From: Rhodococcus rhodochrous
GTDB taxonomy: Bacteria; Actinomycetota; Actinomycetes; Mycobacteriales; Mycobacteriaceae
NCBI RefSeq assembly: GCF_900187265.1
Contig: NZ_LT906450.1
Location: forward strand, 2,533,444 to 2,597,443
DNA: 64,000 nt
Direction: 5' to 3'
The notes below the pieces were generated by a model. The model saw only the letters and a program-made list of their open reading frames with translations. It was not told where the DNA came from and did no database searches. Shown here piece by piece: positions 1-8,500 of this stretch. A program made the position numbers and the translations under genes. Every line of letters starts with the position of its first letter. Position 1 is the stretch's first letter.

Positions 1-1059
1 GCCATGCACGCGCTCGGCATTCCGACCACCCGTTCGTTGTCGGTGGTGGCGACCGGTCGGCCGGTCTACCGCGAGGGCGCCGAACCCGGCGCGGTGCTGG
101 CGCGTGTCGCAGCCAGCCACCTCCGGGTAGGGACCTTCGAGTTCGCGGCGCGGCAGGGCGAGGTCGTGCGCGCACTGGCGGACCACGCGATCGCCCGGCA
201 CTATCCGGATCTGCTCGACCTGCCGGAGACCGGTGAGAACAACCGCTACCTCGGCTTGTTCACCGCCGTGGTCGAGGCGCAGGCGTCGCTGGTGGCGCAG
301 TGGATGCTCGTCGGTTTCGTCCACGGGGTGATGAACACCGACAACACCACGATCTCGGGGCAGACCATCGACTATGGTCCGTGCGCCTTCGTCGACGCCT
401 TCGATCCGGCGGCGGTGTTCAGTTCCATCGACCACAGCGGGCGCTATGCGTTCGGCAACCAGCCCGCCGTCCTGAAGTGGAATCTGGCGCGTTTCGCCGA
501 AACCCTGCTCAGACTCGTCGATTCGACTCCGGATGCGGCGATCGCCGCGGTCACCGCTGTTCTGGACAGTTTCGACACCCGCTACGAGCGTCACTACCGG
601 TCCGGTCTGGCCGCCAAACTCGGTCTCCCGGAGGACTCTCTCGATCAGGAACTGGTCGACGATCTGTTGACGCTGCTGGAAGAGCACCGCGCCGACTGGA
701 CGGTGACCTTCCGTGCCCTCGCCGACGAACTGCGCGGCAATCCGGCACCCCTCGACGGACTCGTGCCGCGTGAGCGCTCGGCGCCGTGGCTCGAACGCTG
801 GCACGCGGCTGCCGCGAGCGACGCCCGTGGAGCGGGGGAGCGGGCGGATGCGATGGACCGCGTCAACCCGCTGTACATCCCGCGCAATCATCATGTCGAC
901 GCCGCGCTGAAGGCGGCGACCGGCGGCGACCTCGAGCCGTTCGCGAAGCTGCTCGAGGTCGTCACACATCCCTTCGAGGCGCGTGCCGAGTGGAACGAAT
1001 ACGTCTCGCCCGCACCGCGTTCGTTCGCCGAGTCCTTCCGGACCTTCTGCGGCACCTGA
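1..1059 (+). CDS. selO: SelO/YdiU-type protein adenylyltransferase, C-terminal part (5' end outside window)
   Basis: The frame is open from base 1, so the true start lies upstream. The visible 352 residues are the C-terminal two-thirds of a SelO family protein of roughly 480-500 residues. Family motifs are the opening HALGIPTTR, RVGTFEFAA, and the pseudokinase metal-binding block GFVHGVMNTDN followed by TIDYGPCAF. The protein ends in FCGT; the near-terminal cysteine is at the place where eukaryotic SelO carries selenocysteine. Known SelO proteins are pseudokinases that transfer AMP to protein hydroxyls and are linked to redox stress. A long hairpin follows the stop codon. The family assignment is firm; the substrate is unknown. 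Confidence 0.93.
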   Translation, partial: AMHALGIPTTRSLSVVATGRPVYREGAEPGAVLARVAASHLRVGTFEFAARQGEVVRALADHAIARHYPDLLDLPETGENNRYLGLFTAVVEAQASLVAQWMLVGFVHGVMNTDNTTISGQTIDYGPCAFVDAFDPAAVFSSIDHSGRYAFGNQPAVLKWNLARFAETLLRLVDSTPDAAIAAVTAVLDSFDTRYERHYRSGLAAKLGLPEDSLDQELVDDLLTLLEEHRADWTVTFRALADELRGNPAPLDGLVPRERSAPWLERWHAAAASDARGAGERADAMDRVNPLYIPRNHHVDAALKAATGGDLEPFAKLLEVVTHPFEARAEWNEYVSPAPRSFAESFRTFCGT

Positions 1060-1076
1060 CCGCCCGATACTGACGA

Positions 1077-1136
1077 ATCGAGACCGGTGTTGTTCGCGAG
1101 TTCCCAACGGATTTCGCGAACAATACCGGTCTCGGT
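1077..1136. terminator. Long hairpin after selO, probable bidirectional terminator
   Basis: Arms 1077-1099 and 1114-1136 pair over 23 positions with two G-T wobbles, around a 14-nt loop. The core arm reads ACCGGTGTTGTTCGCGA. There is no T-tract, as is usual in high-GC actinobacteria. It lies 18 bp after the selO stop and ahead of the convergent antitoxin gene, which suggests termination from both sides. Confidence 0.65.
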
Positions 1137-1355
1137 CGATTCTGGACCAGTCGGGTGCGGGTCGGATCGCGCGGCCGGTTACGCACGAACTCGACTCCGG
1201 TCGGGTACTTACAGGTGGCGAGTTCGCGTCGGAGGCGGCCGCGGGATCGGCGAGCTGGACGACCGCTTTCACCGCCTCGCGGCGAGACTTCCGGCATCTG
1301 CACCGCCCGGCCGCAGTGCTCGGCGGCGGTGTGCAGATGTACGGGATGGAGACGG

Positions 1356-1670
1356 TCAACGGGCGCGACGCCGTTTCTTGCGCTTCTTCTTGTTCTTCGC
1401 GCGCCGGCGAGCAGCCAGCGGCTGCCGCCGGCCCGTCGACGCGGCGGCCTCGAGCGAACGTTGCATCTCCCGGCGCAGGCTGTCCATTAGTTCGGGGGAG
1501 CGGAGCAGGAAGGTTGCCTCCTGCAGCGCCGCATAGCGGTCCTTGGAGATCAGGACGCCCGTGCCGCGTTTGCCGACGATCTCGACGGCGACGGTCTCGT
1601 CGTTGACCTCCCGGACCAGCTCACCGAGCCGCTTGCGTGCGGCTTTCACGGACACGGACGTTGATGGCAC
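1356..1670 (-). CDS. Phd/YefM-type antitoxin-like protein with a basic tail, no toxin partner
   Basis: The 104-residue protein begins SVKAARKRLGELVREVND and continues VGKRGTGVLISKDRYAALQE. This is the typical N-terminal DNA-binding fold of Phd/YefM antitoxins. The GTG start at 1670 is preferred because GGAG lies 9 nt upstream and the family fold begins there; an ATG-started frame from 1718 adds an unrelated leader. The last 25 residues are almost all Lys/Arg, which is unusual. No RelE, Doc or PIN toxin is seen on either side, so this is a solitary antitoxin-like regulator or the remnant of a pair. A 24-bp tandem repeat lies about 75-120 bp upstream. Confidence 0.65.
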   Translation of the reverse strand: MPSTSVSVKAARKRLGELVREVNDETVAVEIVGKRGTGVLISKDRYAALQEATFLLRSPELMDSLRREMQRSLEAAASTGRRQPLAARRRAKNKKKRKKRRRAR

Positions 1671-1744
1671 TCGCGGCGACTCCGATCTGTTCCTTCGACG
1701 CGGGCATCCTTTCATCACCGATGTCGGATTCGGGGGCGGACACG

Positions 1745-1792
1745 ACGGAAAGCCCCTTCGATGTCACAACGGACAGCCCGTTCGATGTCACA
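1745..1792. repeat. Two tandem 24-bp repeats upstream of the antitoxin gene
   Basis: Units 1745-1768 and 1769-1792 match at 22 of 24 positions; each ends TTCGATGTCACA. They overlap the intact-frame stop of the PPOX gene and precede the antitoxin start. Type II antitoxins usually repress their own promoters, so an operator role is possible but only inferred. Confidence 0.5.
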
Positions 1793-2421
1793 GAAATGCG
1801 CGCACGGAGCGTGGCAACGCGGTCGAGGACCCGGTGATCGGTGACGGGATCGGATCGTCGGCGACGGTCCGCAACGGCACCACTCCCGCCCACAACGGAG
1901 TGGTCTTCACCGTCCCCGGCGTCCTCTCCCGGTCCGGCCGCCCGGACCTTTACGCTCACCTCGGTGAGCGGCACTTCCAGGACCGTGGTGGCGGCCAGTT
2001 CCTTCGGTGTCGGCGACCGGACCTCGTCCCACCGACCGGGAATCAGATGCTCCGTCACCACCTTCAATGCGTGTTCCTTCTCGCCCGGCGCGACCGGTGT
2101 GGCCACACCGAACAACACCGCACTGCGGTAGTTCATGCTGTGGTCGGAGGCCGACCGGGCGAAGACGAGCCCGTCGAGATGCGTCACCGCGACCGACACC
2201 TCGATCCCGGACCGCGCGTCGAGAAACATGCCGGCGCCGGTCGAGCCGTGCAGCAGTAACCGGTCCCCGTCGCGGCCCATCGCCATCGGCAGCACCACAG
2301 GCGATCCTTCGCGGACGAAACCCACGTGCGCGATGCGGGCCTCGTCGAGAAGCCGGTGCAGCACCGCCGGATCGTCGGTGCCGCGTTCGGGTTTGCGGGT
2401 CAGGCGCGTGCGGTCGCTCAT
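1788..2421 (-). pseudogene. Pyridoxamine 5'-phosphate oxidase (PPOX)-fold flavin protein with one frameshift
   Basis: From the ATG at 2421 the protein reads as a flavin/nitroimidazole-resistance-like PPOX protein: AHVGFVREGSPVVLPMAMG, HGSTGAGMFLDA, then LDGLVFARSASDHSMNYRSA. Near 1890 the frame changes. The annotated frame runs into unrelated sequence and onward to 1621, whereas a shift of one base gives SVWAGVVPLRT, the family C-terminus, ending ARAFL-like at a TGA at 1788. The DNA has one extra T there. This is either a real mutation that swaps the C-terminus or a sequencing error. The gene is divergent from the FAD oxidoreductase remnant. Confidence 0.7.
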
Positions 2422-2567
2422 GGCACCGATCGAAGCAGTGCCGCCGCGGCCGGTCAACCGGATTCCGAATCGAGTAGTGCGCTACTCGCGACCCTCGGCG
2501 ATCGCCACCACAGACTTCGTGTACAGGCACGGAGTGCGACAGTCGACCGGACGACGGAGATGACGAG

Positions 2568-3560
2568 ATGGACAAGATCGGGGACCATGCAATCGTTCTG
2601 GGCGCGAGCGTCGGTGGTCTGCTCGCGGCCCGTGCGCCGGCAGAGTCCTACGACGCGGTGACGGTCGTCGAACGCGACGTCCTCCCGTCCGGTGCAGAGA
2701 ACCGTCGCTTCCGCGACCGTCGAGCCACCTACGTGCCGAGTCGGCCGCTGCTCGAACACCATGTCCGGCGACGCGTGCGCGCCATCCCGAACATCACCCT
2801 CCTCGACGGACACAACGTCGGCGCCCTGACGACGACACCCGACCGCCGCCGGGGCACCGGGGTCCAGGTGGGCAGCCGCGACGGTGTTCGGATCATGACG
2901 GCGGATCTGGTGGTCGACGCGATGGGACGGGGCGCCCGCACCCCGGCGGGTCTAGAGAAACTCGGCTACCGACGACCGGTCGAAGAGCACGTCGTCGTCC
3001 ACGTCGTGTACCGCAGCCGGCTGCTACGACTCGCGCCGGGCACACCGATGGAGAAGATGGTGTTGATCGGTGTTGTGTCGGGACGTCCGGCGGGCATGGC
3101 GCTGTTCGGCTACAAGAACGATATGTGGCTGTTCACGGTCGCTGCGAGGGCCGGTCGCGAACCGCCACCGAGCCTGGGCGGCATGATCTTCGCCGTGGAG
3201 GCGTACGCACCCGACCACGTGGTGGCCGCGCTCCGGACCGCCGAACCCCTCGACGAGGACGACCTGTCCCGCAGGTTCTTCCGGGCCGCGAAGAAACTGA
3301 TCGGTGTTGCGTGGCAGCTCGCGATCGGCTCCGACCTCGCGCTGCCCGAAGTCGAAGGACCCCGCAGCGTGCAGACGCGACTCGGCAACGCGTACGTGGC
3401 GCGGGTCCTGGCCGCGGCCGAGAACGATCCCGTGGTCGTCGACCGTTTCCTTCGGGTCAGCAGCCTGATGGATCCGCCCGGACATCTGATGCATCCCGCG
3501 CTCGTGGGCCGGGTGTGCGTGGGCAACCTGCGGCGACACCGGAGAATCGCCGGCATGCCT
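2568..3560 (+). pseudogene. FAD-dependent oxidoreductase (halogenase/geranylgeranyl-reductase-like fold), internally deleted and truncated
   Basis: The protein starts with a dinucleotide-binding motif, AIVLGASVGGLLAARA, followed by VTVVERD. Family members then have a segment of roughly 80 residues with a GVPQGRH-type motif; here ENRRFRDRR jumps straight to VPSRPLLEHHVRRRVRA. The middle (ADLVVDAMGRGARTP) and late part (NAYVARVLAAAENDP) are recognisable. After about 3530 the 422-codon frame becomes arginine-rich nonsense that overlaps a DHFR-fold fragment in another frame. It is most likely non-functional. The ATG follows GGAGATGACGAG. Confidence 0.6.
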
Positions 3561-3879
3561 GCTGGGGCCGCCGATCGTCGGACGACATTCGTGCCCGCAC
3601 ACCGATGTCGCGGACGACGACCTCGACGATCACATGGCCCACGTCCTCGCCGGCATCGACGGCATGTTCTTCGGCCGTGTGGCCTACGAACTGCTCGCCC
3701 AGCACTGGCCCGCCACGGAACACTCGATCAGAGCGGTCGAGGCACGGCAGGCACGGCTGATGAACGCATTGCCGAACTACGTGCGCTCCCGATCCGCGAC
3801 GGCGACCGATTGGGGACCGGCGCGGCGGATCGGTGACGACCTGCCCCACGAGGTTGCACAGGGGTTCTCCGACGGGTAG
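3541..3879 (+). pseudogene. Dihydrofolate-reductase/RibD C-terminal-fold protein, N-terminus missing
   Basis: In the frame of 3541-3879 the sequence reads DDDLDDHMAHVLAGIDGMFF, then GRVAYELLAQHWPA and MNALPNYVRSRS. This matches the middle of DHFR-like proteins (an FGRVTYE-type motif, then MN-x-x-P-K-Y). The N-terminal NADP-binding strands and the C-terminal half are lost. It is fused out of frame to the FAD oxidoreductase remnant, so both genes seem joined by a deletion. Translation from the ATG at 3634 would give only 81 residues. Confidence 0.5.
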
Positions 3880-3888
3880 AAGTGTCGG

Positions 3889-4284
3889 ATGCCCAGCACG
3901 CTCATCGAGGTTCGCACCCGCCACGACCGCGAGGTCGAGACCGGCATGATCGACGCCGTCCACGACGCGCTCGTCGCCGCCTTCCGGATTCCGGAGGCCG
4001 ACAAGCACATCCGGCTCGTGGTTCATGAACCCGAACGCTTCGCGGTGCCGCCGACCCTGACATCGCCCGAGCTCTACACCCTCGTGATCGTCGACTGCTT
4101 CGCCGGGCGCAGCGTGGACGCCAAGCGGCGCCTCTACCGCGAGATCACCGAGCAGCTCGGCGCGTTCGCGATTCCTGCCGACCACGTGACCGTGATCGTG
4201 CGCGACATCCCGACCGAGAGCTGGGGGATCCGCGCCGGGCAGGCCGCGTGCGATGTGGATCTCGGATTCACCGTCGATGTGTGA
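3889..4284 (+). CDS. Tautomerase-superfamily protein
   Basis: 131 residues. The chain starts Met-Pro, so after Met removal Pro is N-terminal, the general base of 4-oxalocrotonate tautomerase-type enzymes. The C-terminal RDIPTESWGIRAGQ resembles the Tautomerase_2 / malonate-semialdehyde-decarboxylase-like branch (E-S-W-G-I-R-G-Q). The length fits a fused double beta-alpha-beta unit. The start at 3889 lies 9 bp after the DHFR-fold remnant, so it may once have been cotranscribed with it. The substrate cannot be told from sequence. Confidence 0.85.
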   Translation: MPSTLIEVRTRHDREVETGMIDAVHDALVAAFRIPEADKHIRLVVHEPERFAVPPTLTSPELYTLVIVDCFAGRSVDAKRRLYREITEQLGAFAIPADHVTVIVRDIPTESWGIRAGQAACDVDLGFTVDV

Positions 4285-4293
4285 GGACTGCTC

Positions 4294-5442
4294 TTACGGA
4301 GAGAACTGCGCGTTCGGGAGGGTGGAGGGTTCGAGGGATCCGAGGTTCTCGACCATATCCCACAACGGGTCGTCGAAGCCGATGTCGTAGGTACAGTCGG
4401 CTTCCCGCGGGTCGGGCACGAACGCCCACAACAGTGCACCTGCGGTGCCGGCGGCGCGTTGGCCCTCGATCTTTGTGGTGATGTGGTCGGCGCGGTCACC
4501 GAGCGACCCGCAGGACCCGGCGAGCTCACCGATCTCCGCCACGAGCAACGGCTTTCCGACGGCTGCGGCTTGCGCGACCCGCCGGGCGAGACCGTTCCAC
4601 TGATCGCCGGGCAACAGCAGGCCGTCGGCGCCGTAGTCGTGGTACTGCACGGCATCGACATAGGGGGAGGCGCTGACGAACTGGTACTCGTCACCTTGGG
4701 TGCCGCACTGACCGCCCCCGGTGTAACCGGCCGTGATCAGGGTGTGTGGGTCGACGGCGCGCAGTTCGGCTCCGGCCGTGTCGAAGAAGGCGCGCAGCAC
4801 CTGCGCGGCGCCGGGCTCGCACGACCGGGTCCACCACTGGCACGCGGCGTCGATGCACGAACTGGTCTCCGGCTCCCCGACCAGCTCCCACGCTGCGAGG
4901 GACGGGGAGTTCCGGTAACGGGCGACGGCGGTGTGCATCCAGTCCCGGTAGCTCATCACCACCCGCTCGTGACCCGGGGTGAATTCGGTCCACCCGTCGA
5001 CGTACCACTGCCGGCTCTTGAAGACCTCGTCCTCGCACGCGCCGTCCTGGGGTGCCAGAACCGGCAGCAGCATCTGATCATGCGCTTCGGCTGCCGCGAA
5101 GACCGCGTCCATCGGTCCGAAGTCGAGTTGCCCGGTGAACCGGTTGACGGCCAGCGCCTGGAAGAGGTTGAAGCGGGTGAGCGAATTCGGCGGCAGCGCA
5201 CCGAAATAGGCGTCGAGGTCGACCATTGCTCCGCATCCCCAGTTCGCCGACCAGTCGGTGGCGAGCTGGTAGGCGTTGAACCCGGTCGGCCACCAGGCCC
5301 GACCGTCGAGCGCGAAACCGTCCGGCGACGCGGTCACCCGTGCACCGGGCGCCGGTGCCGCCGCCGCGAGGCTCGTGCCCAGCAGCAACCCGACCACGGT
5401 CGCGGCGCCGACGATGAGTCTGGATACCCGAAGCCTCGTCAT
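4294..5442 (-). CDS. Secreted glycoside hydrolase family 5-like (cellulase/mannanase-type) protein
   Basis: 382 residues from the ATG at 5442. An N-terminal signal peptide is visible: MTRLRVSRLIVGAATVVG, a hydrophobic stretch, then an AAAAPAPG cleavage region. The mature part reads as a TIM-barrel glycosidase: WWPTGFNAYQLATDW, then the acid/base region SLAAWELVGEPETS (Gly-Glu-Pro where most members have Asn-Glu-Pro), DAVQYHDYG, and the likely nucleophile in PLLVAEIGE. The several cysteines fit an exported protein. It sits 76 bp after the stop of the SMC-like operon, in the place where a fourth (jetD) gene would be expected, and appears unrelated to it. Confidence 0.8.
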   Translation of the reverse strand: MTRLRVSRLIVGAATVVGLLLGTSLAAAAPAPGARVTASPDGFALDGRAWWPTGFNAYQLATDWSANWGCGAMVDLDAYFGALPPNSLTRFNLFQALAVNRFTGQLDFGPMDAVFAAAEAHDQMLLPVLAPQDGACEDEVFKSRQWYVDGWTEFTPGHERVVMSYRDWMHTAVARYRNSPSLAAWELVGEPETSSCIDAACQWWTRSCEPGAAQVLRAFFDTAGAELRAVDPHTLITAGYTGGGQCGTQGDEYQFVSASPYVDAVQYHDYGADGLLLPGDQWNGLARRVAQAAAVGKPLLVAEIGELAGSCGSLGDRADHITTKIEGQRAAGTAGALLWAFVPDPREADCTYDIGFDDPLWDMVENLGSLEPSTLPNAQFSP

Positions 5443-5475
5443 CTTCCGGATCGTAGGACCGCGACGCAGATGAGA

Positions 5476-5489
5476 GCCCCGATCGGGGC
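5476..5489. promoter_or_regulatory. 14-bp perfect palindrome upstream of the hydrolase gene
   Basis: GCCCCGATCGGGGC lies between the jetC-like stop (5519) and the hydrolase start (5442). A second small inverted repeat, GTGAC-CGTC-GTCAC, follows near 5504. It could be an operator for the hydrolase or a terminator for the operon; the sequence does not decide. Confidence 0.35.
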
Positions 5490-5518
5490 GGAACACGCCG
5501 CAGTGACCGTCGTCACGA

Positions 5519-8500
5519 TCAGACGAACTCGAGCGCTCCCTCCACCGGGTGCGTGACCCGCCGGGTCCGCGGAGATCCGAGCGCGCTCTCCAGATCCGAC
5601 CCGTCGTGCTCGGCGAGCAGTTCGCCACCCGACCACACCAGCAGCGTGGTGGCGACGGTGTGCTCGGCCACCGAATGTGACAGATCGTAGTGCGCACAAC
5701 CCGGCACGCCGGCGTAGGTGATCCACAGGTCGAAACCGGTCATGAACAGATCGAGGTCGAATTGCACGGACAGACCGAGCAATTCGCTGCGGCCGGTGTC
5801 GTCGACGCCGGCGAAGGCCTCGTCCAGGGCGAGCAGACGCGGCGCGTGCGGGTCGGCCGAGTCGAGCATCACGTGCGCGGCAGCGAACAACGGCAGGTGC
5901 AGAGAGACGGACTGCTCGCCACCGGACAGCGCCGAATGTCGCGCCGGGGTGAGCCGGTCCTCGCTGCCGTCCGCACCGACGAGACTGAACGAGAACACCC
6001 GCCACCGGCGATAATCCAGCGTCGCGGCGAGGATCTCCGGGTACGACCGTTCCGGATGCGCGGCCCGCTCCGCGCGGATCCGCGACGCGAAATGCGCACG
6101 GATCCCCGCCAGATCCTCCGGCGCCAGCATCGACGCGTCGCGGTCGAGGAGCTTGCACACCGCGCGGGCCGGCTCGTCGAGATGGTCGGCGAGCACCCAG
6201 TGCACCCCGATGGTGTTGCCCGAGGACATGTGCCGTTGCCGCATCTCGGTGCCCATCCGGGCGATGAGGTCGCGGGCGTCGACGGTGCGCTCGTGGATCT
6301 GCTGCGCGAGACCGGTGAGCAGGGCGTCCTCGAGGATGCGCCGTTCGGAGTCGGTGAGCAGGGTTTCCTGTTCCTGCCGCGCCCGGGCGATGCGCTGCGC
6401 GAACGCCGCGACGGACGTGTAGCCCTGTTCGTCCTGAACCTGCACGACGGTGATGCCGTCGGCGGCGTCCCAGTGCAGCCGGTAGTCGCGGCCCCGGGCG
6501 AGTTCGGCGTCGAACTCCTGCAGCGCGGAGGTCAGTGCCGAGGCCGTGGACTTGCGGGTCGACTCGGAGGCCGTGACCGATTCCGTGGCGGCGTCGAGGG
6601 CCCGGAACAGTGCGAGCACCTCGGCGGGCAGCACGTCGACCGCGTCGTCGGGGGACTGCCGGATCCGATAGGCCAGCTGATCGGCGTCGAGCCACGCGGC
6701 CGCGCTGGACGGCCACACGTGCTCGCTCTCCACCCCGAGCAGGGTCAGCAGGTCGCGGCGGGCGAAGGGTGCCAGGGCGTCGGCGTCGGCGCGGGCCTCG
6801 GTGAGCGCCGACCGCAGCGTCTGCTCGGCGCCCGTGTGGGCGGCCTCGGCCTTGCCGATCCGTTCCAGCGCCGACTCGTGGGCCTTGCGTGCGGTCCGCT
6901 CGGCGGCCTTCGCCGCCTCGATCCGGCGCCGGGCCTCGTCGAGCTGGGCATCGATCCGGTCGGCGCTCGCCCCGATCGACTCGCGCAGCGTCTCGAGCTT
7001 CTGCTGCTCGTTGGCCAACGTCTCGGAGTTCTCCGCCGCGAGTTCGGCCGCGTTCTCGGCAGAAACCCGCGCCTCGTCGAGCCGAACATCGGTGTCGCGG
7101 AGTCGATCACTGCAGGTGACCTGCTCGCGCAGGGCGCGCTGCAGAGCCTGGCCCTGCGAACGGAAGTGCCGCACGGCTGCGTCGAGACTGTCGAGTTCCG
7201 TCGCGGTGAGCGGCGCCCGGTGCCGGCCGCCGGTCGACCGCAGATGCTGTTCCTTGGTGGCGACCGCAGCGATCGCCTGATCCAGGTCGCGGTCGGCGGC
7301 GGCCGCGGATTCGGATGCGGTCCGCAACGCGCCGGCGCATTCGGTGACCTTGCGCAACGCCGCGAGAACGGATCCGGTGCGCGGCAACGACTTCACGGCG
7401 TCGTCGAGAGCGGTGAGCCGGTCGCCGATCTCACGATTCTGTTCGCGCAGCGACTCCACGTCGGCGCGGCACTCGGCGATGGTGGTCTCGAGTTCGACGA
7501 TGCGACGCTGCCGACGCCGGGCACGAGCGGTGGCCCCGATGAACTCGGCCTGTTCCTTGACGTGGCGACCGAACTGCACTCCCTGCCGGAACCGGCCGTG
7601 CGCATCGACCGACACCCGCGCGTCCGGACCGGGATCGGTGGCCCACGCGATCGACGACAGCACCGCGGCGACCCGTTCCTCGGGCACGGCCGTGTCGGGT
7701 TCGGGAACGAGTACATCCGCGAGCGTGGGGCCGCTCGGCCGGTGTTCGGGCGCCAACGGCACCAGCAATTGCTCCGACTCGATGTCCGGCAGGTCGCCGT
7801 CGGTGATCCATCCGTCGAGCAGGTTCGCGGCCTGCAATGCCGCTTCGATACCGGCGGCGTCCTGTGCCGACACGTCGTCGCGGAACCGGACGAGCTGCCA
7901 CAGCGGGGCGCCGGCGAGATCGTCACGGTTGCCGGTGCGGGCCGGGAACACCGGGGGAGCGTCGTCGCGTTCGGCGGCGACGGCGGCGCGTTCGGTCTCG
8001 AGTTCGGTGATGCGGTTGCCGAGCGACTCGATCTCCGAGCCGCACACGCGACGCCGGAACCGCAGGTCGTCGAGCACCGGACCGGTGTGCTCGGCGAACA
8101 CCGCCGCCGGGGACGGCGCATCGTCCTGACCGACGGTGCCGAAGGCGGTGTCGAGCGCTTCGAAGACCGGAGAGGACAGACCCACGGCCGCGAAGGTCTC
8201 GGCGCGATCGGACCACCACCGGCCCAGCTCGGCGGCGACCTCGCTGCGGGACAGCTCGACCATGGTCTCGGCGGCCTCCACCGCGGCCGAGGCGGTGTCG
8301 CGTTGCGCGCGGGCACGCACCGCGGCGGCCTCGGCCCGCGACCGCGCGGCGGCCGCACCGTCGAGCTGGGACAGTGCGCTGCGCACCGCGCGCACGTCGG
8401 CGTCACGTTCCTCGGCGAGCGCGTCGATCGCGGCGTTGAGCTGCTCGGTCCGTTCGATGCCATCGAGACCGGTCCACGTGATGCCGGCGTCCTCGGCGGC

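Noticed and set aside
1077-1136. Hairpin considered as an attachment site or CRISPR unit
   Set aside because: It is a single inverted repeat directly after a stop codon, with no repeat-spacer pattern; a terminator is simpler.
962-1303. Minus-strand frame between selO and the antitoxin, considered as a missing toxin
   Set aside because: It is mostly Arg, overlaps the selO end and shows no RelE, Doc, PIN or HipA motif.
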